A DNA stretch of 64,000 bases from DAOUAT01 sp964551735 (GTDB taxonomy: Bacteria > Chloroflexota > Anaerolineae > CG2-30-64-16), in contig CAZKEF010000015.1 of assembly GCA_964551735.1 (NCBI GenBank), positions 62,001 through 126,000 of the forward strand, in the 5' to 3' direction. The position numbers were made by a program, and so were the translations under genes. A model generated the notes under the pieces. That model had not been told where the DNA came from. It saw nothing but the letters and a program-made list of their open reading frames with translations, and did not search any database. The stretch's first letter is position 1; each line of letters begins with the position of its first letter. This document shows positions 13,954-23,289 of the stretch, in pieces.

Positions 13954-15065
13954 GGTAGGGTTTGAACCTCCACAGATAGCACGGCCGGGAGATCGCGCAC
14001 GATGGGCAGCCAGTGGTCGCCGGCATCGGCCGAGGCGTACACCTGGCCGCCGGTGGTGCCGAAGTACACGCCGCACGGATCCAGCGTGTCCACGGCCATC
14101 GCCTCGCGCAACACGTTGACGTAACAATCGCGCTGGGGCAAGCCGTGGGTCAGCGCCTCCCAGTCGTTGCCGCCGGTCCGGCTGCGATAGACGCGCAGCT
14201 TGCCTTCCGGCGGGTAGTGCTCGGAGTCGCTCTTGATCGGCACGACGTAAACCGTCTCGGGCTCGTGCGGGTGGACGTCCACCACGAACCCGAAGTCGCT
14301 GGGCAGGTTGCCGCTGACCTCATACCACGAGTCCCCCGCGTCGTCGCTGCGCATCACATCCCAGTGTTTCTGCATGAAGAGCATGTTCGGGCGCGCCGGG
14401 TGCAACGCGATGCGGTGGACACAGTGGCCGATCTCCGCCTCCGGTTCGGGGAGGAACTGCGAGCTCAGCCCGCGGTTGATCGGCCGCCAGGCGTGGCCGG
14501 CGTCGTCGCTGCGGAAGGCGCCCGCGGCCGAGATGGCGACGAAGATGCGGCCCGGGTCTCCCGGATCTAACAGCACGGTGTGCAAGCCCAGCCCACCCGC
14601 GCCCGGCTGCCAGAGCTGCCCTGAGCCGCCCCGGCGCAGCTCCGCCAACTCCTGCCAGGTCTGCCCGCCGTCGGTGGAGCGGAAGAGCGCAGCATCCTCG
14701 GCCCCGGCGTAAACCGTGTCCGGATCGGTCAGGGACGGTTCGAGGTGCCAGACGCGCGTGAATTTCCAGGGCTGCGGCGTGCCGTCGAACGATTGGTGGG
14801 TTTCGGGGCCGGGTTCGTACTCGAACTTGTTGCCGGCCGGCTGCCAGGTCCGGCAGCCGTCGTCCGAGCGTTGGATCATCTGCCCGAACCACCCGCTCGA
14901 CTGTGAGGCGTACAACCGGTTTGGGTCAACCGGTGAGCCTTTGATGTGATAGACCTCCCACCCTGCGAAGTGTGGGCCGCTGATGTCCCACTCCTGCCGC
15001 TTGCCATCTGATGTCAGAATGAAGGCCCCCTTGCGGGTTCCCACCAGGACGCGTACCTTGCTCAT
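13950..15065 (-). CDS. BNR/sialidase-like beta-propeller protein
   Basis: A 371-residue soluble protein that starts MSKVRVLVGTRKGAFIL, with no signal peptide. It has repeated Asp-box-like elements (S-x-D-x-G-x-T/S-W: SDDGCRTW, STDGGQTW, SDDAGHAW, SDDAGDSW, SADAGDHW) separated by about 50-70 residues. This is the fold of sialidase/VPS10/YCF48 propellers, but no sialidase catalytic Arg triad is evident, so it is more likely a binding protein or unknown hydrolase. It is coupled by a GTGA overlap to the MoaD-like gene. I recall this two-gene pairing from many genomes. Confidence 0.85.
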   Translation of the reverse strand: MSKVRVLVGTRKGAFILTSDGKRQEWDISGPHFAGWEVYHIKGSPVDPNRLYASQSSGWFGQMIQRSDDGCRTWQPAGNKFEYEPGPETHQSFDGTPQPWKFTRVWHLEPSLTDPDTVYAGAEDAALFRSTDGGQTWQELAELRRGGSGQLWQPGAGGLGLHTVLLDPGDPGRIFVAISAAGAFRSDDAGHAWRPINRGLSSQFLPEPEAEIGHCVHRIALHPARPNMLFMQKHWDVMRSDDAGDSWYEVSGNLPSDFGFVVDVHPHEPETVYVVPIKSDSEHYPPEGKLRVYRSRTGGNDWEALTHGLPQRDCYVNVLREAMAVDTLDPCGVYFGTTGGQVYASADAGDHWLPIVRDLPAVLSVEVQTLP

Positions 15066-15079
15066 CTCAACCTCCCAAT

Positions 15080-15652
15080 CTACGTAAGCCCCTGAATCTC
15101 TTCATACCGGAAGCATTCTACCACATGATCGTTCACCATCCCCACGGCCTGCATGAACGCGTAGCAGATCGTCGGGCCGACGAAGGTGAAGCCGCGGCGC
15201 CGGAGGTCTTTGCTCATCGCCTGCGACTCGCCGGTCTCGGCCGGGAGCTCGGCCACCGTGCGCCAGGCGTTCTGCCGCGGCCGGCCGCCCACGAACCGCC
15301 AGACGTATGCGTCGAAGCTGCCGAATTCGGCCTGGATCGCCAGGAAGGCCCTGGCGTTACGGGCCGCCGCGTTGATCTTGAGGCGGTTGCGCACGATGCC
15401 GGGGTTGGCGAGCAGCTCGGCGATCTTAACCTCGCCGTAGGCAGCGACCAGGGCCGGGTCGAAGCCGTCGAAGGCAGCCCGGTAGGCATCGCGCTTCTTC
15501 AGGATGGTGGACCAGCTCAACCCGGCCTGCGCGCCTTCCAGGATCAGGAACTCGAAGAGCGTCCGGTCGTCGTGCACCGGCACGCCCCATTCCCCGTCGT
15601 GGTAGGCAACGTACAGCCGGTCGGCGCCAGCCCAGGGGCAACGTGTTGTCAT
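15080..15652 (-). CDS. tag: DNA-3-methyladenine glycosylase I
   Basis: A 190-residue repair enzyme that excises 3-methyladenine from alkylated DNA. It aligns throughout with E. coli Tag as I remember it: Cys5 and His18 (RCPWAG, YHDGEWG), catalytic Glu39 in LILEGAQAGLSW, LKKRDAYRAAF, FVGPTICYAFMQAVGMVNDH and Cys180. Cys5, His18, His176 and Cys180 are the structural zinc ligands. Length is normal. It lies 14 bases upstream of the propeller gene and 18 bases downstream of the FHA-TPR gene on the same strand, so it may be transcribed with them, although no functional tie is evident. Confidence 0.95.
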   Translation of the reverse strand: MTTRCPWAGADRLYVAYHDGEWGVPVHDDRTLFEFLILEGAQAGLSWSTILKKRDAYRAAFDGFDPALVAAYGEVKIAELLANPGIVRNRLKINAAARNARAFLAIQAEFGSFDAYVWRFVGGRPRQNAWRTVAELPAETGESQAMSKDLRRRGFTFVGPTICYAFMQAVGMVNDHVVECFRYEEIQGLT

Positions 15653-15670
15653 CAGTTCATCTCCATTCCT

Positions 15671-18600
15671 TCACGGCGACTGCTTCAGCTTCGCCAGGCC
15701 TTCTTCTAACCGGCTGAGGGCAGCGCTGAGCGACTGGTCGCACTCGCTGGCCCGCGCAAAGGCCGCGCCGGCCTCTTCGGTTTGGCCGCGCCCCAGGTAG
15801 GCTGTGCCTAGGGCAAACTGCGCCAGCGGCGAACGCGGGGTCAGATCCACGGCGGCCTGCGCAGCAGCCAGCGCCTGATCCAAGGCGGCCGCTGCGGCCG
15901 TCGCGTCCCCTTGCCGCGCTAGGGCCAGCCCGCGCCGCACGTTGAGGGTGACGGCCTGGAGCACTGCGTTTTCTGCGGGGAGGCCGGCCAGGTAACTCGG
16001 GATGTGACGTAGCGCCGCGTCATAGTGGGCCAGGGCCTCGGCCGCATCGCCCGCGCGCAGCGCCAGGTCGCCCAGGGCGGCCTCCGCGTCGGCGTTGGAC
16101 GGGTAGGCCGCTAACGCCTGCTCGAACGCGCTGCCCGCAGCAAAAAGCCGCTCCTGGGCGTAGTCAATCTGCCCCAACGCCGCATGGATCAGCGAGGTGA
16201 CATAACCGACAGGCGCGCTGTTGGCCTCCAGGATTTGCTGGTAGACGCGCGCAGCTTCGTCCGGTTTGCCGCCACGGAAGAGGTAGTCGGCGGAGGTCAG
16301 GTGCGCCAGCCAGTCGGTGGGGGGCGCCGCGGCCAGTTCGGCATAGGCAGCTCCTGCGTCGGCGGTGCGGCCCTGGGCCTCGTACAGGGCCGCCAGCCGG
16401 CCGCGGTAGGCGGGCGCGAGGTTCGCCGCGGCCGCCATGGACTGCACCGCGGTGTTGATGCTGCACTGCCGATACGCCGCGCCAGCGAGGCCCGCGTGCG
16501 CCTCAGCGCTGCCGTCATCCAGCGCCAGCGCGGCGCGGAACGCGGCTTCTGCCCGGCTCAACTCGCCCTGGTTGGCGTAAAGGTTGCCGAGCGCGACCTG
16601 GTAGCGCGGCTCGGCGGGATCGAGCGCGGCCGCCCGCTGGTATTCGGCAAGGGCCCCGGCTGCATTGCCGTTCTGCAGGTAGATGGCAGCCAACTGGTCG
16701 CGCGCAAATGCGTTGTCGGCGATCGCAACCGCCTGTTTGTAGGCTTCGGCGGCTTCGGCGAGCCGGCCTTGCTGGCGGTAGGCGCCGCCCAGGCTCTGCC
16801 AGGCGTTACCGCTGGCCGGATCTAGCGCCAGCGCGGCCTGGAAGTGCGCGATGGCCGCGTCGATCTGCCCCGTCTGCTGCCGCGCCAGGCCGGCTAACAG
16901 GTGCGTGTCAGCATCGTCCGCCAGGGCCAAACTGGCCTCATAAGCCTCAGCCGCCTCCTGCCAGCGTTCGAGGTCAAGATGGATATCGCCCAGCAGCCCG
17001 TGCGCGCTGGGGTCATCCGGGGCCAGGCGGGCATAAGCTTGCGCAGCCGGCAGCGCACTGGCCGCGTCGCCCAGGTCCAGGCGCACCCGCGCCAGCAACC
17101 ACTGCGCATCGGCCAGGTTCGGGTCTCGATTTACAGCTTCGTGCGCGGCCTGCGCGGCAGCTTCCGGGTCATCAAGCTGGTAGCGCAGGCTGCCCAATAC
17201 ATACCAGGCATCGGCATTCGTTGCATCTACCGCCAGTGCGGCCTGGTAGGACTCAGCGCCTTTGACGTAATCATCCTGCTGGAAGTACAACCCGCCCAGC
17301 AACAGGTGCGGCGCCGGGTCGCATTGGGAGAGGCGGGCCGCGGTTTCCTGCGCCGTGATCGCACCCGCCAGATCTCCCTGCTCGGCCAGGATCAAGCCGG
17401 CCAGCAGGGGTGCGGCAGGGTCTTGGGGGGCCAGTGCTGACGCCTGCCGATATTCGGCCAGCGCTTGGTCAGGTTGGCCCTGCCAATAGTAGGCGTTGCC
17501 CAGGCCGCGATGCGGGGCAGCAGCGTTTGGGCTGAGCTGGGCCGCAGCCTGGTATGCCCCGATGGCCTGGTCGTACTGCGCTGCGCCGACGAACGCGTCG
17601 CCCAGGGCCAACTGCAGCATGTAGGGGTCGGCCGGTTTGTCCGCCAACGCGGCCTGGAGCAGCGCGATCGCCTGTTGGCCGGCCTGGCCGGCCTCGCTGG
17701 TCTTGCCCAGCGTGTTATAGGTCGCGGCCAGGAGTTGGTAGGTCAACGCGTCCTGGCTGTCGCAGTTCAACGCCTTTAGGAGCGCGGCCAGGGCATCTTG
17801 CTGGCGGCCGGCTTGCTGATACAGGCTCCCCAACAAGCGGTGCGCCCTGGCGTCGTCCGGGACCAGCCGTGCGGCGGTCTCGGCTTCGGCTACGGCCCGC
17901 GTCAGGCTGTGGGGCACGGCGCAACTGCCCGCGTAGCTGATGGCCAGGTTGTAGTGGGCCTGCATGAACGCGGGATCGAGCTGGATCGCTTTTTCAAGGT
18001 CAGTCGTGGCTTCGGTGGCGCGGCCCAGCGCATGCAATGTGACGGCGCGCTGGAAGTAGACCCGCTCGAGGCCGCGGATGGCGCTGCCGCTGGCCTGCGC
18101 ACTGGCCAGGGCTGTGTCGAAGAGGGCCAACGCGTTTTCGTATTGGCCGTCGGCATAGAGGCCGGTCGCCAGGAGCGCGGCGACCACGTAGGTCATCTGC
18201 TCCGGACCATGCGCAGCGAACAGGTTGAGGTCGGATGTCGGTAAGGGCGCGCGGGTCAGGTGCGAGAGATCGCCCAGGCGGGAGGGGCTGGCAGCCTCAA
18301 CCGGCGCTGCGCCCACGGCGTTCAGCACCAGGTCGGGTAGGGCCGCGCTTTCCTGGGGCAGCGGCTGGCGCAGCAGCTCGATCTGCGGGGTCACGCCCAG
18401 GTCGCTGTAGGAACCCCAAATGACCATGCCGGCCTTGCGCCTGCGGCCCGCGGCCTGGGCCGCGGCTGCATCGGGGTAGGTTTCCAGCGTCCGCTCCACC
18501 GTGACGAGATCGCCCACCGTGCTTAACTGGTTCACCAGCTCCGCGCCGATGCGTTGCGCAAAATCACCTTTCCGGGTGGCGTTGGAGCCATCGAAATCGG

Positions 18601-19369
18601 CGATGAGGACCAGGAAGCTGGCAGGCGGCCGCAGCCATTGATAGGCCGTGTAGCTGGCCCAGCCCAAGCCTATCACCAGGAGGGCGGCCAGCAGCGCGCT
18701 GGCGCGCAGGCGGCGCTGCCGCGAGGTTGAGCGCAGGGCAACGCGCGCGGCCAGGATTGCGCCCCCGATCAGCAGCACGGCAGCGATGTAAGGCAGCGCC
18801 CGGCTCAGCAGGGCTGCAGGCCGGGAGATCAGGTCGTACGCGCCGATCAGGAGCTGCAAAGCGGCCAGAAGGATGCCGAACGCGCCCATCGCGGCGGCCA
18901 GTTGGCCGCGCAGCTCGCGCGGGGGTTTGTCAACCGGTGCGGCCTCTTGGCCCACCAGGGGTGCAAACACGCTGGCTACCTTCAACAGTCCGGTCAGCCA
19001 ACGATTGCCCCGGGGCGGCGCTGCGGTCTCGACCGGTGGCCGCGGAGGTGAGGGCGGCTCCGTGGCTGGGGTGACAGCTTCAAGGCGCAGCGTGCTGTCG
19101 CCCACGCGGATGACATCGCCCGGCAGCAGGGTCACGGGGCCCTGGCTGCGCTGGCCGTTGACCCAGGTGCCGCCGGCCGAGTCCAGGTCAAGCAACGTCC
19201 AGCGGGCGTCGGCCCAGGTCAAACGGGCATGGACGCGCGACGCCTTCAGATCGGCGAGAACGATGTCGTTGGCCGCGGCTTGTCCTATGGTGAGATCCAC
19301 CGCCTGAGGAATGATGCTGCGGTTGGCGCCGTGGGGGTCCTGGATAACCAGTCGGATAGTGGATTCCAA
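15671..19369 (-). CDS. FHA domain membrane protein with a long TPR array
   Basis: A 1232-residue protein. TTG at 19369 is chosen because GGAGG lies 8 bases before it; an in-frame ATG 63 bases upstream has no such site. Residues 5-100 form an FHA phosphothreonine-binding domain (SRVHARL, GGTWVNG). A Pro-rich linker follows, then three to four hydrophobic helices between about 155 and 250. A globular segment with FLVLIADFDGSNATRKGDFAQRIG resembles the nucleotide-independent FlgO/TolB-like fold. From about 390 to the end there are some 20 TPR units (for example AHYNLAISYAGS, WYVLGSLRYQ). FHA at one end and TPRs at the other suggest a membrane scaffold responding to Ser/Thr phosphorylation; no kinase is in the window. 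Confidence 0.88.
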   Translation of the reverse strand: MESTIRLVIQDPHGANRSIIPQAVDLTIGQAAANDIVLADLKASRVHARLTWADARWTLLDLDSAGGTWVNGQRSQGPVTLLPGDVIRVGDSTLRLEAVTPATEPPSPPRPPVETAAPPRGNRWLTGLLKVASVFAPLVGQEAAPVDKPPRELRGQLAAAMGAFGILLAALQLLIGAYDLISRPAALLSRALPYIAAVLLIGGAILAARVALRSTSRQRRLRASALLAALLVIGLGWASYTAYQWLRPPASFLVLIADFDGSNATRKGDFAQRIGAELVNQLSTVGDLVTVERTLETYPDAAAAQAAGRRRKAGMVIWGSYSDLGVTPQIELLRQPLPQESAALPDLVLNAVGAAPVEAASPSRLGDLSHLTRAPLPTSDLNLFAAHGPEQMTYVVAALLATGLYADGQYENALALFDTALASAQASGSAIRGLERVYFQRAVTLHALGRATEATTDLEKAIQLDPAFMQAHYNLAISYAGSCAVPHSLTRAVAEAETAARLVPDDARAHRLLGSLYQQAGRQQDALAALLKALNCDSQDALTYQLLAATYNTLGKTSEAGQAGQQAIALLQAALADKPADPYMLQLALGDAFVGAAQYDQAIGAYQAAAQLSPNAAAPHRGLGNAYYWQGQPDQALAEYRQASALAPQDPAAPLLAGLILAEQGDLAGAITAQETAARLSQCDPAPHLLLGGLYFQQDDYVKGAESYQAALAVDATNADAWYVLGSLRYQLDDPEAAAQAAHEAVNRDPNLADAQWLLARVRLDLGDAASALPAAQAYARLAPDDPSAHGLLGDIHLDLERWQEAAEAYEASLALADDADTHLLAGLARQQTGQIDAAIAHFQAALALDPASGNAWQSLGGAYRQQGRLAEAAEAYKQAVAIADNAFARDQLAAIYLQNGNAAGALAEYQRAAALDPAEPRYQVALGNLYANQGELSRAEAAFRAALALDDGSAEAHAGLAGAAYRQCSINTAVQSMAAAANLAPAYRGRLAALYEAQGRTADAGAAYAELAAAPPTDWLAHLTSADYLFRGGKPDEAARVYQQILEANSAPVGYVTSLIHAALGQIDYAQERLFAAGSAFEQALAAYPSNADAEAALGDLALRAGDAAEALAHYDAALRHIPSYLAGLPAENAVLQAVTLNVRRGLALARQGDATAAAAALDQALAAAQAAVDLTPRSPLAQFALGTAYLGRGQTEEAGAAFARASECDQSLSAALSRLEEGLAKLKQSP

Positions 19370-19462
19370 AGTGCCACCTCCCAGATGTATTGTACGCAAT
19401 CTGGCCGGTTCGACAAGATGGAAACAGATCACATCGCCGCGCTATGGCTCACGCGGATCACT

Positions 19463-20386
19463 TCAGGCTGCGATGTCGAGTGTACGCCGAGCCGTGGCCT
19501 GGAGGTCGGCCCAGAGGCCGGCGTAGGCCTGGTATGCTTGGCCGGCCAGCCCGATGTGGATCTGACAGCCGTGGAGCCGTTCCTCGAAGTGGGGCACGTC
19601 AAGGTTGATCGCGGCGTAGTGCCGCGCGGCTTCCGCGCGGAAGTCGATCCGCTGCCAGGCGGGATACCAGGGCTGCCAGAAACAGAGCCAGGCAAGGTCA
19701 TAGAGGAAATCGCCGTACATCCCGCAGCCCCAGTCCAGCACGCCGGTGATGCGGTCGGCTTCGACCAGGACGTTGTAGTGCAGCAGGTCGCTGTGGATCA
19801 GGTGGCGCGCTTCAGGCATGTGATCCACTAGGGCGCGGAGCCGGTCATAAGCCTTGTCGAACGGGCCGCTGCCCACGGGCGAGGCTGTCAGGCGCCCGCG
19901 CCAGCCGTGGATGCGGTCGGCCGGCCGGTCGTTGGCGACGTCCAGCAGGGCAGCCCGCCAGCTCGGGTAGGGCGCGATGCCCTCGGCATCCCAGCCGCCG
20001 TAGCCGGTTGTGTCTGAGAGATCAGCCAGCCGGGCGGCATCGAGCGCGGCGAACAGCGCAGGCAGCAGCGTGCGCATCTGGCGCTCATCCACGTCGTCTA
20101 TGTAGCCACCGAAGACCCGTTCGGCAATGGCGTAGTAGCCGCCGAACGCTTCACCGTGTTCGATGATCTGCGGGATCGGGAGATCGGGGCCGGCATAGCG
20201 CGCCGCCAGGCGATCCTTGGCGAAGTCCTCCCGGTGTTGGCCCAGGCGCACGACGCAGTCGCGGCCGGCGTGGCGGAAGGCGAACGCTCGTGACCAGACG
20301 CCCGCGCCGATAGGTGCGAGGTCGCTGACATCACCGCCGAACCGGCCTGCCAGGAATGCAACCAGCCGCGGCAGGTCGATGGTCAT
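19463..20386 (-). CDS. Aminoglycoside phosphotransferase family kinase (APH)
   Basis: A 307-residue protein of the protein-kinase-like APH/choline kinase fold. The N-terminal lobe has WSRAFAFRHAGRDCVVRLGQ with an Arg/Lys region. The catalytic loop is HSDLLHYNVL (H-x-D-x-x-x-x-N, Brenner motif) followed by the metal-binding DWG in GVLDWGCGMYGDFLYDLAWL. The start overlaps the stop of the YgbA-like gene as ATGA, so the two are coupled. The substrate could be a sugar, amino alcohol or antibiotic, and nothing in the sequence decides between them. A resistance role should not be assumed. Confidence 0.88.
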   Translation of the reverse strand: MTIDLPRLVAFLAGRFGGDVSDLAPIGAGVWSRAFAFRHAGRDCVVRLGQHREDFAKDRLAARYAGPDLPIPQIIEHGEAFGGYYAIAERVFGGYIDDVDERQMRTLLPALFAALDAARLADLSDTTGYGGWDAEGIAPYPSWRAALLDVANDRPADRIHGWRGRLTASPVGSGPFDKAYDRLRALVDHMPEARHLIHSDLLHYNVLVEADRITGVLDWGCGMYGDFLYDLAWLCFWQPWYPAWQRIDFRAEAARHYAAINLDVPHFEERLHGCQIHIGLAGQAYQAYAGLWADLQATARRTLDIAA

Positions 20387-20766
20387 TGTCCGGCCGCTCG
20401 GCTCGTCTGTCGGGCCGGCCCGCGGCTCGATGCCTTTCGCCGGCTGTCTACCAGCAGGTGCAGCAGCGCCAGCATGGGGTGGTGCAACAGCATTCGCGGC
20501 CCCGCGTAGCGCATTACGGCCCGGATCTGTTCCCGCATGGCCGGTTTGTAACAGTGCACCGGGCACTTGGTGCAGGTAGTCTTCTCTTCTTGGAACGGGC
20601 ATTTCTCCAGCCGCAGCCCGGCGTATTCCTGCAGCGTCGTACAGGCGGCGCATAAGCCCTGACGCGTGCCGTGTTGGCCGCGGCAGTAGATGCGGATCAT
20701 GGCCTCGATGGTGCGCGCCTCGCGCGTCATGCGCGGGTGCTGGTTGGTCAGTTGAATGGGTGGCAT
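20383..20766 (-). CDS. YgbA-like 'nitrous oxide-stimulated promoter' family protein
   Basis: A 127-residue protein with cysteines placed as in the YgbA_NO family: CRGQHG, LCAACTTL, KCPFQEEKTTCTKCPVHCYKP, followed by MREQIRAVMRYAGPRML. The cysteine cluster suggests a metal or Fe-S site. The E. coli homologue is part of the NO-stress (NsrR) regulon, but the biochemical role is poorly defined. A Met at residue 13 is an alternative start. The Arg-rich tail after LVDSRRK is probably disordered. It is coupled by ATGA overlap to the APH-like kinase, an association whose meaning is unknown. Confidence 0.85.
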   Translation of the reverse strand: MPPIQLTNQHPRMTREARTIEAMIRIYCRGQHGTRQGLCAACTTLQEYAGLRLEKCPFQEEKTTCTKCPVHCYKPAMREQIRAVMRYAGPRMLLHHPMLALLHLLVDSRRKASSRGPARQTSRAAGQ

Positions 20767-20874
20767 CGCGCCCTCGTTGCAGAAAGATAGCCAGTCAAGC
20801 GGATCAGGCAGCCTGATTCTAGCGCGGCAAGGCCAGTCGGGAAAGGACTTTTGTCACCAGGAAAACTGAAAGGT

Positions 20875-20915
20875 TGTCTTGTTCCCAGGGGATCCGTGAC
20901 CCCCGTGCTGCTGAC
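20875..20915. repeat. Palindrome GGGGATCCGTGACCCCC in the gap after fdhA
   Basis: GTTCCCAGGGGATCCGTGACCCCCGTG resembles the GGGGGTCxCAGACCCCC elements in dnaE and after hyuA. The rest of the roughly 270-base gap holds no gene that I can support. Confidence 0.5.
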
Positions 20916-21035
20916 TTGAACGAGCCGAGCAGCGTCGCCAGTGCCGCTCACAGACCGGCGAAGGGCAGGCGAAATGAAACGTAGCACAAGCCGGCGGCTT
21001 ATGGTCGCGGCGCCGGCGCAATCCAGCGGATTGCG

Positions 21036-23246
21036 TTACCGCCGCGTCGGGTCCTTGATCGCCCCGCGGTCGGTCAGCGGGACTTCGGCACCAGGGCGGG
21101 CGGGCGCCGGGGCCGGGCGGATCGCAACGGCGCACACTTTGTAGTCCGGGATCTTGGCCCGCTTGTCCAGCCGGTTGTCGGTCAGCACGTTGGCCGCGGC
21201 TTCGGCGAAATGGAACGGGATGAAGACCATGCCTCGCGGTGAGCGGCCGGTGACCAGGGCGCGCACGGTCACACTGCCGCGACGGCTGGCAACCTCGACC
21301 CAATCCCCGGTTCCCAACCCCAACCGCTCCGCATCCTTGGGGTGCAGCTCCACGGTGCATTCCGGCCATGCCGCGTCCAGCGCGGAGACACGCGTCATCG
21401 CGCCGCCGTGCCAGTGGTAGAGCACGCGGCCCGTGGATAGGATGAACGGGTACTCCGGATCCGGCTGCTCGCTCTCGGTACCGTACGGCACCGGCCAGAA
21501 CTTGCCGCGGCCGCTGGGGAAATCGTCAGCGAACAGGTAAGGCGTTCCGGGATGCTCGGCCGACGGGCATGGCCAATGGACGCCGCCCTCGCGCTCCAGC
21601 CGGGCATAGCTGATGCCGTTGAAGTCGGGCGTCACCTGGCGCATCTCCCGCCAGATGTCGGCCGGGCCAGCGTAGGACCAGGACGAAGGCGGCGCACGAT
21701 GGCCGGTCTCGTCATCGGTTTTCGGTCGTTCGTCAAGGGCAATCAACGCCAGTGTTCGCCGGGCTAGGTCGCTGATGATCTCCCAGTCGGCGCGGGCCAG
21801 GCCGGGGGGCGGGACCGCGCGGCGCACGCGCTGCACGCGGCGGTCGGAGTTGGTGAAGGTGCCGTCCTTCTCCGCGAAGCTGGCCGCGGGCAGGATCACG
21901 TCGGCGTAGACGTTGCTCTCATTGAAGAAGATGTCCTGCGCTACGAAGAATTCGAGCTGCTCGACCGCGTGGCGGGCGTGGGCCAGGTTCGGTTCGCTCA
22001 TCAGCGGGTCCTCGCCCATCACGTACCAGCCCTTGACCTTGCCGGCCAGGATGCCGTCCACCATCTCGGTGGTGGTGAGCCCTGGCACGGCCGGCAGCGG
22101 CACGCCCCAGGCGGCCTCGAACTTCGCCCGGATAGCGGGATCGGTGACCGGCTGGTAGGCGGTGTAGAAGCTCGGCACGCCGCCCACGTCAGAGCAGCCC
22201 TGGACGTTATTCTGACCCCGCAGGGGGTTGAGCCCCGTTCCCGGCCGCCCCACGTGGCCGCACAGCAGCGCCAGGTTGGTCAGGGTCAGGGTGTTGTCGG
22301 TGCCGTGGGTGCTCTGGCTGATGCCCATGCCCCAGTACATCGCGGCGGCATTCGCGCCCGCGTAGATGCGGGCCGCGCGGCGTATGTCTTCGGCAGGCAC
22401 ACCGGTGATCGCCTCGGCCCATTCAGGGGTCTTGCCATCCAGGCTGGCGACGTATGCCTCGAACCCCTCGGTGCGTTCGGCGATGAAGGCCGTGTTGAAT
22501 AGCTTCTCGGCCACGATCACCTGCGCCAGCGCGTTGAAGAGCGCCGTGTCGGTGCCCGGCTTGTGGCGCAGCCACAGCTCGGCAAAATGCGTCATCTCGG
22601 TCTGCCGCGGATCGCAGACGATGAGCCGCGCGCCGTTGCGCTGCACCGCCTGCTTCAGGAAGGTGGCGATGACCGGATGGGTCTCGGTGGTGTTGGAGCC
22701 GATGACCATGAAACATTCCAGGTCTTTCATTTCGGCGATGGAGTTGCTCATGGCGCTGGAGCCGATGGCAAGCTGCAACCCCGCAACGCTGCCCGCGTGG
22801 CACAGCCGCGCGCAGTGATCCACGTTGTTGGTGCCGATCACGGCGCGCAGGTACTTTTGCAGCAGGTAGCTGTCCTCGTTGGTGGCCTTGGCCGAGGCGT
22901 TGGCGGTGATGCTGTCCGGGCCGTAGCGTTCCCGCAGGTCCAGCAGCCGCCGCGCGACCAGGTCCAGCGCCTCGTCCCACGTGGCCTCGCGCCAGTCATC
23001 CGGCGCGGCCGCGGTCCGTTGCCCCGGCGTCTGCGGCGTCCGGCGGATCAGCGGCGCGGTCAGCCGGCTGGGGTGGTGCACGAAATCGCTGCCGAAGCGG
23101 CCCTTGACGCAGAGCCGGCCATAATTCGGCGCCGCGTCGAACGGCGCGTCCACGCGGAAGATGTGGTCATCCTTGACGTGCAGCAATATCTGGCACCCGA
23201 CCCCGCAGTAGGGGCAGGTGGAGCGGATGGGTTGGTCTGGGTTCAT
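21036..23246 (-). CDS. fdhA: Formate dehydrogenase, molybdenum/tungsten catalytic subunit
   Basis: A 736-residue bis-MGD oxidoreductase of the FdhF group. ATG at 23246 is used because GGAG lies 8 bases before it. The [4Fe-4S] site is Cys11, Cys14, Cys18 and Cys46 (CPYCGVGC, RLCVKGRFG). The Mo/W ligand is Cys149 in RLCHAGSVAG, where E. coli FdhF has selenocysteine. GANAAAMYWGMGISQSTHGTDN, LRGQNNVQGCSDVG and STGRVLYHWHGGAMTR are family hallmarks. It lacks the NuoG-like N-terminal extension of FdsA; the separate Fe-S subunit upstream supplies that. With the NuoE-NuoF protein it should form a soluble NAD-reducing formate dehydrogenase. Confidence 0.93.
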   Translation of the reverse strand: MNPDQPIRSTCPYCGVGCQILLHVKDDHIFRVDAPFDAAPNYGRLCVKGRFGSDFVHHPSRLTAPLIRRTPQTPGQRTAAAPDDWREATWDEALDLVARRLLDLRERYGPDSITANASAKATNEDSYLLQKYLRAVIGTNNVDHCARLCHAGSVAGLQLAIGSSAMSNSIAEMKDLECFMVIGSNTTETHPVIATFLKQAVQRNGARLIVCDPRQTEMTHFAELWLRHKPGTDTALFNALAQVIVAEKLFNTAFIAERTEGFEAYVASLDGKTPEWAEAITGVPAEDIRRAARIYAGANAAAMYWGMGISQSTHGTDNTLTLTNLALLCGHVGRPGTGLNPLRGQNNVQGCSDVGGVPSFYTAYQPVTDPAIRAKFEAAWGVPLPAVPGLTTTEMVDGILAGKVKGWYVMGEDPLMSEPNLAHARHAVEQLEFFVAQDIFFNESNVYADVILPAASFAEKDGTFTNSDRRVQRVRRAVPPPGLARADWEIISDLARRTLALIALDERPKTDDETGHRAPPSSWSYAGPADIWREMRQVTPDFNGISYARLEREGGVHWPCPSAEHPGTPYLFADDFPSGRGKFWPVPYGTESEQPDPEYPFILSTGRVLYHWHGGAMTRVSALDAAWPECTVELHPKDAERLGLGTGDWVEVASRRGSVTVRALVTGRSPRGMVFIPFHFAEAAANVLTDNRLDKRAKIPDYKVCAVAIRPAPAPARPGAEVPLTDRGAIKDPTRR

Positions 23247-23289
23247 GGGCATGGCTCCGGTGAGCGTGTTGCGTGTTGCGTACTGTGCT

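Noticed and set aside
13940..13975. A GGTTCAAACCC sequence like a tRNA T-loop on the minus strand
   Set aside because: It is the end of the propeller gene and the start of the MoaD-like gene; no acceptor, D or anticodon stem surrounds it.
19463..20386. Calling the APH-fold kinase an antibiotic resistance gene
   Set aside because: The motifs show only the kinase fold; the family includes many metabolic kinases, and nothing here points to an antibiotic substrate.
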